The notes beneath the pieces were generated by a model. The model saw only the letters and a list, made by a program, of their open reading frames with translations. It was not told the DNA's origin and did not search any database. Positions 1 to 12,084 of a stretch of DNA of 64,000 nucleotides are shown piece by piece. Origin of the DNA: Boletus sp. NGJ (lineage: Eukaryota > Basidiomycota > Agaricomycetes > Boletales > Boletaceae); assembly GCA_019096195.1 (NCBI GenBank), contig JAGTXK010000103.1, forward strand, positions 744,001 to 808,000, read 5' to 3'. Position numbers and translations under genes: made by a program. The first letter of the stretch is position 1; each line of letters begins with the position of its first letter.

Positions 1-1395
1 AAAGTCTGAAGATAGGGGAACGTGGTTTATAAAAATAGATGGAGGAAGCACAGTGACGTTTTGATTGTGATCTTGTACTGTGTCACTGTGATCGGGTCTT
101 CTGGACAGAGCATCGGCTCTTCCATTTGAAGAACCTGGTTTGTACACAAATAGATAATTGAATTCTTGGAGAAGCGCATGCCATTGTGCTTGTCTACCGC
201 TAAGGGTTTGAGGCTTCTTCCAGTATTCAAGGTTCTTGTGATCGGTCCAGGTCTCGAATCTTTCGCGACCTATAAGATAGTGGCGCCATTCTTCCAGGGC
301 GTGAATTACTGCAAGTAATTCTTTGTCGTAAATAGGATAGTTGCGCTCTGCGCTATCAAAAGAATGTGAAATAAAGGCAACTGGTTGCCAGTTACCATCA
401 TTACATAATGTGGAGAGCACTGCTCCCGTGGCGATGTCCGAAGCATCGGTTTCCACGCACATTTCTTGATTGCAATTTGGATATGCAAGAAGTGGCGCTT
501 CCGTAAATTTTCTTTTTAGGTTTGAGAATGCTTCTTGTTGTTCTGGACCCCATTTGAATGGAATGTCTTTCTTGGTAAGATCGTTCAAGGGTCGAGCGAT
601 TTGTGCGAAGCCTTCTATAAATTGTCTGTAATAATTACATAACCCGAGGAAGCCTTGGAGTTGTTTTAGTCTTGTAGGTATCAGCCAATCCATGACCCCA
701 GCTACTTTCTTCAACTGCATTTCTACCCCCTCTTTAGATACTACCATACCCAGAAAATCCACTTTATCAGCCGAGAAGGTACACTTTTCCGGTTTTACGT
801 AAAGGTCGTTCTCGCGTAAGCGACATAGAACTTCCTTTACAACTTCTTCGTGCTGTTCTTTGGATTTTCCAGATGTAAATATCATGATGTCGTTGATGTA
901 AATAACGACTACAGCATACATGTCATTAAAGATATCGTTCATCATGGTTTGAAATGTAGGAGGAGAGTTCGTAAGTCCGAAATATATAACTGTCGGTTCA
1001 TATGCTCCTATGGGGGTGACGAAGGCTGCTTTCCATTCGTCACCTTCTTTGATACGTACGTTGTTGTATCCCCATCGAAGGTCCATTGCTGTAAATAGAT
1101 CCGTGTTCTTGAGTCTATCAATTAGTTGTGGAATCAAAGGGAGTGAATAGGAATTTTTTATGGTTCCTTCGTTTAGATAGCAGTAATCCATTACCATTCG
1201 TTTTTTACCGTCTTTTTTGGGTATAAAGAAGATGGGTGACATCTGTGGAGATTTTGAAGGTTTGACATAACCCTTCTTGACTTCCTTTTCGATAAACGTT
1301 CTGACTTCTTCCATTTCGATGTCTGAAAGGGGAATAACATGTCCTTTCTTTGGAATAAAGTCTTCTTTGAGATTGATTGCGTGATCCCAGTGTTT
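1..1395 (-). mobile_element. reverse transcriptase / RNase H region of the Ty3/gypsy fossil
   Basis: Read on the minus strand, this stretch shows RT blocks recognisable by eye. They include a fingers/palm block (TAMDLRWGYNN, near 1,070-1,110), a YxDD-like palm block near 880-900, the FLGMVVS block near 750 and an RNase H start (ETDASDIATGAVLS, near 410-460). The RNase H part runs towards the left edge. The region is broken in several places, so no intact product is expected. Confidence 0.8.
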
Positions 1396-2184
1396 TCATA
1401 AAGGCATTCTTTGGGATTCTTTCTCCGAAAAGACATCTAGAAATTTGTGATAAGTTAGTGGAACTTTCTCTTTGAGTCCTTCTTCTATAGTACGAAGGTG
1501 AACTGGTTCATAAGAAGAAGTGGGTCCTAGTCCCATAATTTTACAGTCTGAGGTGCAATGAGGGAAGGTAATTGTTTGTTTTACCCAATCAATGTCAGGG
1601 TTGTGGTGATACAGCCAGTCATAACCGATGATCATGCGATAGGTTCCTAGTTTTGATATGTAAGCGTCTATGACTTCGTAATGTCCTTCGATTTCCACCA
1701 TCAGTGTTACCGCATGATGGATTGGTCTGATAGCTCCTTCTGAACCGTCAGCGTTATGTATCTTTATGGGGTTTTCGATATTATAAAAAGGGATGCCATG
1801 ATGTTTAACATAATCCTGATCGATAAAAGTATGCAATGCTCCAGAATCCAAGAGGGATTGGAAACAGTAACACAACCACTGTCCATTGACGTTGCACGAT
1901 ACTATGGTTTCGAGGGAGAATTCTCCACCATAGGATAACATAGATGCTTGGTTCAATGTAACTTTTGTGGGTTTATAGATATGAGATATTTTTTGTTGTT
2001 TGACAAGGGAATTAAGCACACTTATGTCCGGTGCCATGCTCAATTGAGACGCCCTTGTGGATTGTATTGTTAATTTACGTAAGACAGAAGAAAGATCTGA
2101 AATCAGGAAATCGCTACTAGTACAGTTCGTAAGAGAAGAAGAAGAAAGAGATTGTTCATGCTGCTGAGTTCCCTCTTTACTCAT
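1396..2184 (-). mobile_element. protease region of the Ty3/gypsy fossil
   Basis: Directly after gag the minus strand encodes a retropepsin-like fold: a DSGA motif followed by a Thr-Phe-Ile-Asp stretch, and later a conserved IIGYDW block. These are hallmarks of Ty3/gypsy aspartic proteases, which cut the Gag-Pol polyprotein. It overlaps the end of the gag frame by a few bases, as is usual for the family. Part of a fossil. Confidence 0.8.
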
Positions 2185-3345
2185 TGGCGCTGTCCATTTA
2201 AAGCCTGCGCAGCTCTGGCTTTAGCCTCAACTTCGAATTTGTCTCTATAGTACACTTCTGCCTCATCAGAAACGTACGTCCTTGCTGCTACACTTGGTGC
2301 TGCTGTAGCTATGGGAGGTTGCGGAAGAGGTCGGGATGCGTATTGTCTGGATTGGGGTTCGTTAAAAAACGAGGGATACTCATTTTCTCCCTGTGTTTGC
2401 TCGATGTACGAGCCTTGGTTCCAATCCCAGATCTGTCTTTGCATTGGTGGACGACTGGTTCGTTTAAATGGGTTCGTGGGGCAGTTTGGCTTTATGTGGC
2501 CGGGTTTACCGCAGTGGAAACAGGTCCTTGTCTCCTTAGATGGTCCAGCCTGCTGGACTCCTATTTCCATGGGTGCGCTGCAGCCCGGTTGAGTGCCCAC
2601 TGCCGTATACTGAGGGCGGTATGAATTGTGTGGGGGCTGCCCACGAGGAGGGGGGAATGATGATCGAGGGGGTTGAGTTCGGATGGGCGGACCGCGTTCG
2701 TTTGCCATTTGTTCAAACGCCCTTCCAATTACTCTATAGTTTATGACTAGATCCTCGTAGTCAAAGTTCCAAGCTGGACTGTTTAGATGAGATCTCTCAT
2801 AGATTTTGAAGTCTACGGCCTTTTTAAGGAGAACCTCTGCATGATGATCGTCTATGTATGATTCTTTCCTTAAGATCTCAAATTTTTGTAGAAACAGGTC
2901 TATAGGGTGACCATTTTGTTTTAAAGTCTCCAGTTTCCTTAGAGACTTGTGCGCCAACGTATCAATACAGAAGTGCATCTTAATTTGGTCTTGTAGCCTG
3001 TTCTATGTGGGCCATGCATTGGCTCCTTTTGCCAGTTGCATGACTCCATTTGCGTCCGTTTCAATGGTCGCCTCCTCATCGAGATAGTGCTCCATTATAA
3101 GCTGAGTGAAGCTTTCTGCCTTTCTCCTCAAGGCGTGAGAGGACTGCGATGTCCATGATCTTATTGTTTTTCCAGGTCTGCGTGTCAACCCAGAGATGAA
3201 GTTTTATCCACCATGGGCAGAAGGTGGACCTTGTGCCATCCCATTTTCCAGGGTCGGCGATTTTCTTAGTGATGTTATCCTTGTCGCATTCCTGCATAAG
3301 GCCAGCGAGTTTCTGAACGAGCTTGTCAATGTCTAGACGAGACAT
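2181..3345 (-). mobile_element. gag region of the Ty3/gypsy fossil
   Basis: This part of the broken element encodes a capsid-like helical stretch followed by a Pro/Arg-rich linker and one CCHC zinc knuckle (CFHCGKPGHIKPNC, near 2,470-2,530). The knuckle binds the element's RNA in live members of the family. A short minus-strand frame at 3,326-3,589 precedes it and probably belongs to the leader or gag start. It is part of a broken element and is listed to place its parts. Confidence 0.8.
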
Positions 3346-3630
3346 ACTTGTTGACGGGTTTTAGGAGGAAGGTTGGGTGAAGATAAGAGCAGAAGTAGGC
3401 GATGCGGTAAAGGGTGAATGCGGAGGAGGAGTGGAGCGGTCTGACTTTGTTGGGATTTCTTATGTAGGTTTTCCTTTTCCTAGGTCGGTCTTCTTTCAGG
3501 ACCTTACTACCCAATATCTTGCAATCGGGTTCTGGGGTCCCTACACCTTCATAGGAGTCGAAGTAGAGGTCGTTAAAATTGGTGGGCAATAGTGATAGGG
3601 GGTCCAGAGTATAACTGCTTTACTACTAGC

Positions 3631-4211
3631 AGGTGTTACACAGAAGAAAGTTGAGATAAATCTCTGTATCATAACTTCGTGACATCACAGGTAATCACGA
3701 GAACCTGGGTTCACTATCGTAGAACCAGCGTATGCTTAGATCAGCAACCACCTAAGAAGTGGGGCTAGTGCACTATGCCCGGCAGCAACTTTATTCTTAT
3801 TTATAATGCTGGACGAGTGTATATGCAAGCGTTTCAGTGAGTGCTTTTCTCATCACCGTCAAGTGGTGAATACTACAGATGTCCCTTAAACACTGGGCCC
3901 ACGTATAATCTCCTTGGCTCTGGAGTCCGAGCATTGTGTATATAGTCCAATTCAAGTGTTATGAACCTTTCGGCACAAACCACAAGGCTAGGACTACTTA
4001 CAGGTTACACGAATCCTGGCTCAATGAATGAGGTGGGGAGTTGTTATCCGTACTATTCCCAACCCTACGATGACCAGAGTGGCCAAAGCTAATGAGTTGT
4101 TGGAGGAAAAATACAAGTGGATTAGACTAGGGTTACCAGTCGTCAACATGCTACTTTATATACATGAGTGAGATGCGCATGGACCAAGCAGTGCGTGTGA
4201 TAAATTACTAT
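3631..4211. other. probable remainder of the leading LTR of the gypsy fossil, non-coding
   Basis: The stretch between the gag leader and the solo LTR has no credible reading frame. On the minus strand it has a TATAAATA at 3,799-3,806 and ends in GTAACA near 3,633, consistent with the U3/R/U5 end of the minus-strand element's leading LTR. The outer boundary of that LTR could not be fixed, because the solo LTR at 4,217-5,223 interrupts this area. Confidence 0.4.
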
Positions 4212-4216
4212 GTATA

Positions 4217-5223
4217 TGTTACGGTTACCGAAGGGGGTACATCTTTTCCCCTTCCCTCTCCCCCCGTAGGACTATGGGATGACCTATTCTTCGACTCTGA
4301 CCAGGGATTCCCCCACGACACCGACCCAGGCATCGCCCCATCCGGAACTACCTTTCTAGGAAAGTTATTCGTAACTTCCTTTTTAGGAACCTATCCGTTT
4401 AGTATGGACACCGCCTCCCTATTTCACCTGATACATGCTCTCTTCCTTTTTGACCCGATCATAGACACTGCCTCCTTGGCTATGCTCTCTCGCGCATAGC
4501 CCAGTATTCCTACTTTCCCCATTAGACTCATGCCTTGATCTGTTTATAGTAATCTTTCGTCTGCGACTAAACATTACTATATTCGTCACAAAGCCTGCCC
4601 TAGATGGGTGAGGCCTATAAATAGAGATGCGGGCCCTTCATGTAACTCTAACCTAGATCTACACTCCTTCCCGTGTAATCTACTGCTTCTCCCGCTAAAG
4701 GTTCCACTTCACCTCAGAAGCCTTCTCCCGCGATCTGGAGGTGCTCACCCTTGTGCTTGTGATAATCCTACTCATCATTTCGCACTTGTGTGCCGTTGTT
4801 GCTGTTACCAGCTCCTAAAGCTTCGGCAACACAAACAACCAACAAGAGGTTGGTCGTCGTCGGTCAGGACTCCGCCACTGACCCAGCAAGCCCGGGACTC
4901 CGCCACCGGCACTCGTACATCGGGACTCCACCACCGATACTAGGCCCAGTAAGCCCAAGGAATCAGCAGACAGAAGGCTACTGCTCCTTGGCCTGCCCAC
5001 CGGTCTGCCCACCCTTCTTATAGGATTGGGATTCCATGGTAAATCCGAGACTCTGCCATCGGTCGTAGAGGTAATGAGAGGACTCTACGTAAAGCTAGCA
5101 GTTGGTCCCCAGTCAGAGGAAACCGTTGGGCCTCTGGAGGTTGAGTAATCCCTCAAGTCCTGCTAGTCCTATAATCCAACAGGGGTTATATGGGAACATG
5201 TCACATTGTTACCCGGCGTAACA
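4217..5223 (+). repeat. solo LTR with 5-bp target-site duplication
   Basis: A 1,007-nt block begins TGTTACGG and ends CGTAACA, the short inverted ends of an LTR. It is flanked by the direct 5-bp repeat GTATA (4,212-4,216 and 5,224-5,228), the footprint of retroviral-type integration. A TATAAATAG box at about 4,616-4,624 (plus) lies about 400 nt in, as expected for U3/R of a plus-oriented LTR. No internal element is attached, so it is a solo LTR left by recombination. The intact duplication suggests it is younger than the neighbouring fossil. Confidence 0.8.
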
Positions 5224-5449
5224 GTATAGTAAGACGGAGATTAAAGAGGCTGTGTGAGAAGAGCAGAAATTAAAGAGTCGTGGATCACATGAGGTGTGAC
5301 ATCATATGATGTCATAGGTTCTAGATCTATCATGTGATATGTTCCCATGGTCACATGCACAGTCACATGACTTATGAAGAAAAGGTTTGAAGAAAATGAA
5401 AAGTAAGTGTTCGTATAAAAAGTTTGAAATTTTCCTATATTATAACACC

Positions 5450-6803
5450 ATTTACAAGCTCACGGTCATCGCGTGCAGTATCGTCGTGTCCTCAAATCAC
5501 TTCATAGAGTTGACTGTATTGGTCATGTTCTCCGCAACCATCAGATAAAGAGGCGACACAAATACTACGTAAAGTGCCCAAATGCACTCTGGCATGTTGA
5601 CGGCCACCACAAACTTATTCATTGGGGAATTGTAATTCATGGTTTCATTGATGGATTTTGTCGTATGGTGTGTGTTAAGAAATATCATAATTTGTGCATG
5701 ATACTAATATTTATGATCTCCATAACTCTCAGATAACAGCGCTATGAGCAAGTGATAATAACCACTCGGCAACTGTTTTCGATCTCTTCCAGTATGCAGT
5801 AATGGAGTATGGAATACCATCCTGGGTTAGGGGTGATTATGGAGGTGAGAATATAGATGTTGCAATGTACATGATCATGAAGAATGGTTCTCACCATGCC
5901 TTGTTTATGTGGGGCTCATAAGTCTGAACTTTATATATTTTGTAACATCAAGTGATTTGATGTTTTAGGTCTACACATAACTCATGTATTAAGTGTTTGT
6001 GGGTCAAAGTCGAAACGCGGTTTGCTCGCTGTTGGCGTGCATTTTTCACCCGCCTTGAAAATCAACATATGCTTAACCCCAGAATCCGAGCCACCTGTGG
6101 TTGTTGCATGTGCTTTTCCTTCCTGCTGTCAACAAGGATTGTCTTGATTTTCAGCATGAATGGAATTGCCATCCTATCAATGGCGTTGATACGAACAACA
6201 AAAGCCCAAAGGTGCATTAGTGGCTCGTCATAAAACAGTACACTAACATTACAAACTTCTAATAATACATAGGATCTTTGCTTCCTAGGCCAAACACAAT
6301 TTGGCATATATCAAGACGACTGTGAAGGTGTCAATGTGGACATCATTGATAAGCATTATGGTGTTTACGGAAAGCCACTTATGTGCAAAGGTAATCAGTC
6401 TGGTGCTGGACATTCAGCAGATGAAGAAGTGAGCAGTGATGAAGACAATGCATTCGTGGCCCAAGTAACCAAGCTCATCAATCAGCAGCAGCAGCATATA
6501 GACCAAGACGCCGTGCGCGTTCCATCACACCGAACTCTGTTTACTAATTCTGACAACGAGGCAATTTTCTTTGTGATGTTGTATGACACGATTGGTCAAG
6601 ATATTATTCCTGATGGGTTTGGACTTACGCCAGCCAAATGGGAGCTAGGCCATTACCCTGCCTTCGAGACAATTCGGCTGGGCCAATGGCAATCCAAGCA
6701 GTTAGATGTGTCACTCACAGAGCGAATTTGGTATGAACAGGCCTGCCTTTGGTGCCAGGCACTTGTTTGTTTGACACACTTTATGGAGACTCATACATTG
6801 TAG
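5450..6803 (+). CDS. integrase-core (rve-like) domain protein, multi-exon
   Basis: The translated exons match, by recall, a widespread agaricomycete and animal family with an RNase H-fold integrase core (the 'integrase core domain' of uncharacterised eukaryotic proteins). Visible blocks are an ALWHVDGHHKLIHWGIVIHG stretch (first catalytic Asp, 5,590-5,650), a YGIPSWVRGDYGGEN stretch (second Asp, about 5,805-5,850), an RFARCWRAFFTRLE helix (6,017-6,060) and a C-terminal tail ending at 6,803. Conserved segments are separated by intron-like gaps with gt...ag borders (for example about 5,905-5,990 and 6,213-6,285). I see no terminal repeats around it. The true start lies upstream in exons I could not define. 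It could be a domesticated transposase or the remains of a DNA transposon. Confidence 0.6.
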
Positions 6804-6853
6804 TAGGATATATAAGTATCTTCAAGCATTGGTTTTAGACACTGTGGACTATA

Positions 6854-8478
6854 TTGTTTAGTTACCTCCTCATTCTGCTGACGCTGGACTCCTCTCAATG
6901 CTCGTTCCCTGCTGCTTCTACTTCTCTTGTTTCACTAGATGGTATGAAGATTGATCCCTCTACATTCTGTCGTGGAAATGGTGGGACTTGCAAATGTGAG
7001 GAATTCTGTTGGCCAGATGATGGAAAGCCTGTCTGTCATGAATGCAACCATGGTATTAGTAAGCATCCCCAGGCCAGTGCTGTCCAACAATCTGATCCAT
7101 TACCTCCACCAGCACCACCAAATCTGCCGTCTTCCCAGCCAGCGTCAGATGCGACCACTGCCAGTATGCCAGCAATGAATTCCAAGGTTCAGACTATCTT
7201 TTCCAACCTCACGAAACAGGAATCCAAGGCGAAATACTTGTTGTTAACTGTTACCCAGACAGCAGCTGGGGCTCGAGCTGAGGCTATAGCAACACTTGGA
7301 CTTAGGAAACAAAAATGCCCGGCTGTTCTCGCCAACACCAGTGCAGTGTCTGGATCTCGCAAAGTAAGGTTCATGTTTTTTTTTTTTTCAAGTGCGTCTC
7401 TCATTGCTAAACTAGATATACATTGTACAGGCTTCGACTCAGGCTGGCATGGGAGGATCCAACCGTTCACGTCTACCCAGCAGTTTGTCCATCCAAACGA
7501 CTGCCAATACATCAATTTTTCATGTCAGCTCTGTCGCAATGGTGGTATATGGAATTAGTGTAAGTCGTCCAATGTTTGAATCGTTCTGAATCTTGATGGC
7601 TCATGATTTTGCTAGCGGGATGGACACTTGAAACAATCGAGAGCTCCCTTCAGAAAGACATTCGCTAGCGAGGTGCAGGCGATGAAAAATCGAGGGTGTT
7701 ATATTAGTACAACTGGTCCCAACGGAGGAATTGCTATCGACGCCGCATGGTCATATGTGGAGGTGAACAAGCAAGTCCATGAGTGGTTTCCACATGTCTT
7801 TGCCTATCTTGCTGAGGCTCGGAAGCCAACAACACGTGCATCTGCACTGTTGCCTCGATCATCTCAACGACCTGACTGGCTAGTGCTCGTTCATTCTGGA
7901 AATACTTTCTCGATTGTGGAGGTTGCTGAACCTAATGGGTCTACTCTATTTGAGAATAAGGGTCGTGGCAAGGCTAGTATTTTAGACAGCGCATTGTGGT
8001 TCGGTAAGTGGTTCAATTGCAATTGTCACAACGTATTTAACCTATGACAATAACTTTCTTAGTGACCAGGAAAACCATTCCTGACGAGGTTTATGATTCA
8101 TGGAATAAGCAGCCACTCATTGTTGGATCGGACTCTGAGTTCGAGTCAGATGCTGCCCCAGCTGATGATTCTCATGATGGTAAAGCTACTGACAATGATG
8201 TTATCAGTATCTCCACTGATAGTCTGGGTGGAAGTGATCTTGATATCAAACTGACGAGCTCTATGCTTGATTTGACTCTGGATGGCAACCTTTATGACGG
8301 ACCTGCTGCCAGTAAACCAATGGGCAAGGGAAAGGGTGTGGTGAGGTATGTGGATCCAATAACACCCCCCCAGCAGTCTGGTAAGTTGTTCACTTTTAGT
8401 TGCACTAAAGACAATGCGCGGCGGGGCGCGGCATGCAAAAAATGCGGTGGGATTAAATGTGCAGATGTCACGCCATAA
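6854..8478 (+). CDS. unknown protein with Cys-rich N-terminal motif, multi-exon, next to integrase gene
   Basis: Three consecutive plus-strand blocks (about 6,950-7,360, 7,628-8,005 and 8,070-8,478) look like exons of one gene with gt...ag gaps of about 60-200 nt. The first has a Cys cluster (CRGNGGTCKCEEFCW then CHEC) and a Pro/Ser linker. The second is a compact globular stretch around RPDWLVLVHSGNTFSIVEV. The third is acidic and Ser-rich (SDSEFESDAAPADDSHDG). I do not recognise the family. Its position just behind the integrase-core gene suggests the two may belong to one element or locus, but that is inference. The 3' end near 8,480 is uncertain. Confidence 0.4.
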
Positions 8479-8536
8479 AAACTCCGTTTTATGTTTCGCC
8501 GCGGCTGGGCTCTTTGAACTTTGTCACGAACAAGCA

Positions 8537-11500
8537 TGCCCCTATCGCTGCTCCCAGATCGCTTCACCGATGCCACTCACCAGAAGCTCGACGCCGATGT
8601 GAATGAGAGGCTCCCACCTTACATTAGGTTTCCTGGACCTCTTCCCAACTATGCCACCCTTCTGTATTTGGTCGTTGCTTTTGAGAACTCCGAGAAGTAC
8701 TTCCACACCAAGTACCATCGCTCGTACCATCGCTCGTACGACGAGGTGATGGCACTGACTGCCAACAATGAAGAGCTCCGAAATATGCTCACTTCCGCCT
8801 GGGAGCGAAAATCATACCGCGAAATTCGGAACCTCGGTATGTGTGCGATCATCTGCGACGATTTCTGGTCAAGTTTATGACCGTGGACGGTGGCACTGCA
8901 TAGCAATCCTTTGCCCTAATGACAGTCACTCCTCGCTTCGTGAGTATCTATGCAGCATATCTCCCGCTCTGTTCATTACTTAATCATCCACCCTAGAGCC
9001 CGTGGCCCTTACAAACGCGGCGAAGGAAAATTTAATGTTCGCGTTGACCAACCATCCTTATAAAGGTCGTGCTGTCGACGCTTTATGCGAATATCTTGAG
9101 CGAAACCATCGCAAGTTCGCTGACCCCACGGCTCGCGGATATTATGCTAGGTTCTGTTCTATCGTTCAGAGTTCCGGAACAGGAAAGACGCGCACGATGA
9201 TAGAGGTTTTCCTTCTTTTCACGAATGCCTACAACAGAGTGCTCATATATATTCATGTGCAGCTTGCTCGCAAGGGCGTCTTGGTGTTGTACATGAATCT
9301 TCGACCTGTCGCGGATCAATCTGGATTTCCTGTTCGCGATGACATTCCCGCGTCGATCCTGACCGAAGACGGTAGTTCCCAGACGGACTATCATAATAAG
9401 TGCTGTGCCTTCTTTGCAGCCATCTTCAAACTTGTGTGCGAACATCTGTCTGATCGAAAATGTGATGGCAAAGCTGCAGTCGAGGACTGGAATAATAAGT
9501 GGGACATACGGTCGTCACCTCGTGCCGGTCCTTTCGCTCAGCTGAAAAGCACATATGACCAGGTGGGCTTGGTGCAATATTAATTTCTTGATCACCTTTT
9601 GTTGGCTGTGGTAGATCAAGAGGGACATCGACGATACCATGGGTGTGTAATACGCGAAGCTACTACTGTGCTGCAGTGCTCATTTGTCGCATTTGCAATA
9701 TCAGTTATCGACAACATGCCTGGCCGTTCAGATTCCGCTAGCGACTTGGCTGAACGATGCATGGTGGATAATTATACTAGAATGACTGGCTTATTCTCCT
9801 CAGCTTTCCCGGGTGTCGCGTCGGACAAGCCAAAGCTAGTTATTGCCCTAGACGAAGCTCACTCACTGCAAGAATTCCGTCGTGCAGCCATGCTTCTCCG
9901 CGTCATCAAGTCATATTCTGGAGTTTCCATCTCACACGCAGTATGGGTAATCTTTGCATCAACAACGTCGAGGGTCGCCCACTTTGCGTCCCCACAAACA
10001 TTGTGTACGTGCCACACTGCTTCTTTGCTATCTTAGTAACGAGCCTTGTAGTTGACTCTGCAAGAGTCTCAGTCCAGGGCGAACTATTATTCCCGCCATT
10101 TTCTGAGTTGGGGTGGGATCACCATGCTCCCCAGCTCGGTGTTGTTCCATCGTCCGAGATTGCGAAAGCAGAACATATTCTATGTTATGGCCGTCCTCTG
10201 TGAGTTTCTACCTCCCGTTTGCATGATTTCCGGAGGGGTGCTGACTATTCACTGACAGGTGGTTCTCGATGCAGCACACCACGTTGGAACAGATGTTCAA
10301 ATTTGCCGTACAAAAACTAAGCGGGGTTTCGCAGTACGACGCGACTCATTCAAGTCAAGCACTTGCAGTCCTCGCGCAGAGATTTGGCCTCGATGTTTGT
10401 TTCGGTCACCACGACGCCGTTCACTACGTGGAAACTTCTGTTGCGAGCCACCTCCGGGTTTGCATCACAACAACCGACGATCGCCTCTGGAGCTATACCA
10501 CTTACCCATCCGAGCCATTGCTGTCTTGTGCCGCCACGTACTTATTGCACAGCACTGTTAACTCGCTGAACCAAACGTTGGCAACACTGGTGACAAAAGT
10601 TGAGAACGGGATGATTGACATTGGGCAACGTGGCGAGCTCGTTAGCCGATTGCTTTGGCTCCTTGCGAAAGACCTTTTCGTTCTTCACACACACGGGAAC
10701 GGGAACCGTGATACGTATGTGAACGGAAACGGGTTCGAGGCAGAGTTGATTCACTGCCAAATGATACCCGTTATCGCTTTTTTCGAGTTTGTATTCGGTG
10801 ACCGTTTCTGGCTTCAATGTCCGGATGCCAAGGACGCATTCAAAGATGCATATGTAAACTTCTCCCACTGGGTTTCCATGGATGCCAACATCAGACAGAA
10901 GGAGAGAGAGGGGAGGCCACTGGAGCAACTACCGTAGGTTGTTTGGATTATCTCGTCCCAATCAATCATTGATGGTATATGCAGCTTGGATGAATGGACG
11001 TTGCGGCACTGGCAACGAACAAGTGCCGTGCAATGTTGCCACAATCAACCGCTCATCGACAAAATAATCCCCATCTACTTCAAATCTGGCGACGATAGCG
11101 AGAATCGCATGTCCCAAATTCTTATATCAGACAAAGACCGCCTTTCCACGGAATCTTCGAAGCTGTCCAGTATCGAAAGAACCCATGACAGTATCGGTGG
11201 ACCAAAGCACTTTACGCACCCTCGTCCCTATATCGCGATCTTGGCCGACCTTGGCCTCCACAAAGATGGAATTCAATCGATCACCTTCCCCGAAAAAAGT
11301 TCTTCGCGACTGGAAAATGACACGGCGTGTCTTCGTATTCATCCGCTTGGATTCAGTACCAAGACATACCCATTTTTAGAGAACTTGCCCGAAGTGTTCA
11401 AAGCGCTGGAAACCTTGGTTCGAAGGCAAGGGATTCCCAATTCGGAGGAACCATATGCACAGCTGCTGCGGGACCAAGTAAGGTACGGGAGTTCTAGCGA

Positions 11501-11558
11501 GGCACGACATATGATGTGGGAACGGTGGAGCTCTGTGACTGGCGAGATGCCCCACTGA
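8537..11558 (+). CDS. Crinkler-type P-loop NTPase family protein
   Basis: The exons match a large basidiomycete family of Crinkler-like NTPases. Landmarks in order: an N-terminal globular part (8,537-8,850); an ARFCSIVQSSGTGKTR block with the Walker A P-loop (about 9,148-9,195); LYMNLRP (9,285-9,305); Walker B LVIALDEAH (about 9,835-9,862); WVIFASTTSRV (about 9,945-9,975); LLFPPFSELGWDHHAPQLGVV (10,086-10,150); GELVSRLLWLLAKDLF (10,633-10,680); and a C-terminal part around AILADLG (11,236) to the stop at 11,558. Introns with good borders include 9,208-9,261. Family members couple an NTPase to variable ends and are often called effectors or conflict/defence proteins; the function here is unknown. 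Some junctions are uncertain, so it may be intact or slightly decayed. Confidence 0.7.
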
Positions 11559-12080
11559 CTGTTGGTCTTGGTACGGGTCACCGGTGGTGTACGATCCAAA
11601 GGGGTTACAGTTCGGTTACACGCTCGATGAGACTGGAATGATTGCAGTCCTGCAGCTTTGTTCATGATTGCGGCATTTTTCTTCTTCGTTTCCTCATTTT
11701 GTAGCCTTTATTTCCCATGTAAGTAGTACGTCACGGTTTCAAAGGGTGGCAGCCGCACACTCATTTATATAATCCGAGTGATGCAGGATTGTTCAGTTCC
11801 CCAGCGCGACGCCTTCCCTATGCTCACTGAGAACAGCGACGGGCTTGCACCACAGACGAGCCCCGACGATGAACCAAGAAAATCTTTGTTGAGTCCCTTC
11901 TTAAATCCGATCCACCCCGCGTTGCGCTGTCGCTTTCTGCGATAACCTTGTTGCCCTCGCAAACCACCAAGAGCGCCTGAAAGAAGCCCGCAAGATAATC
12001 TGGCGTGACAGAGGCAAGCCAGCTGTCGAGCTCGCAGACGTTTGGGAAAGTATTGAGCATGCTGGGCGGGGCGGTCTCCG
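11559..12080. other. intergenic stretch, no gene recognised
   Basis: Between the NTPase stop and the first clear VPS39-like sequence I find only short overlapping frames on both strands. A minus-strand frame at 11,824-12,060 has a protein-like composition (SWLASVTPDYLAGFFQALLVV), but I do not recognise it and it lacks neighbours to support it. Confidence 0.3.
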
Positions 12081-12084
12081 TGCG

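Larger units (their letters stand above)
1..3630 (-). mobile_element. Ty3/gypsy LTR retrotransposon, broken, runs off left edge
   Basis: The minus strand carries, in 5'-3' order, a gag region, an aspartic-protease region and a reverse transcriptase/RNase H region. This order is that of Ty3/gypsy elements of fungi. The integrase part and the far LTR would lie left of the window. The leading LTR should lie just right of about 3,630, where the minus strand reads ...GTAACA; a TATAAATA box at 3,799-3,806 (minus) fits its promoter. The element is a fossil with several breaks. Family assignment rests on the zinc knuckle, the retropepsin-like DSGA motif and recognisable RT blocks. Confidence 0.85.
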
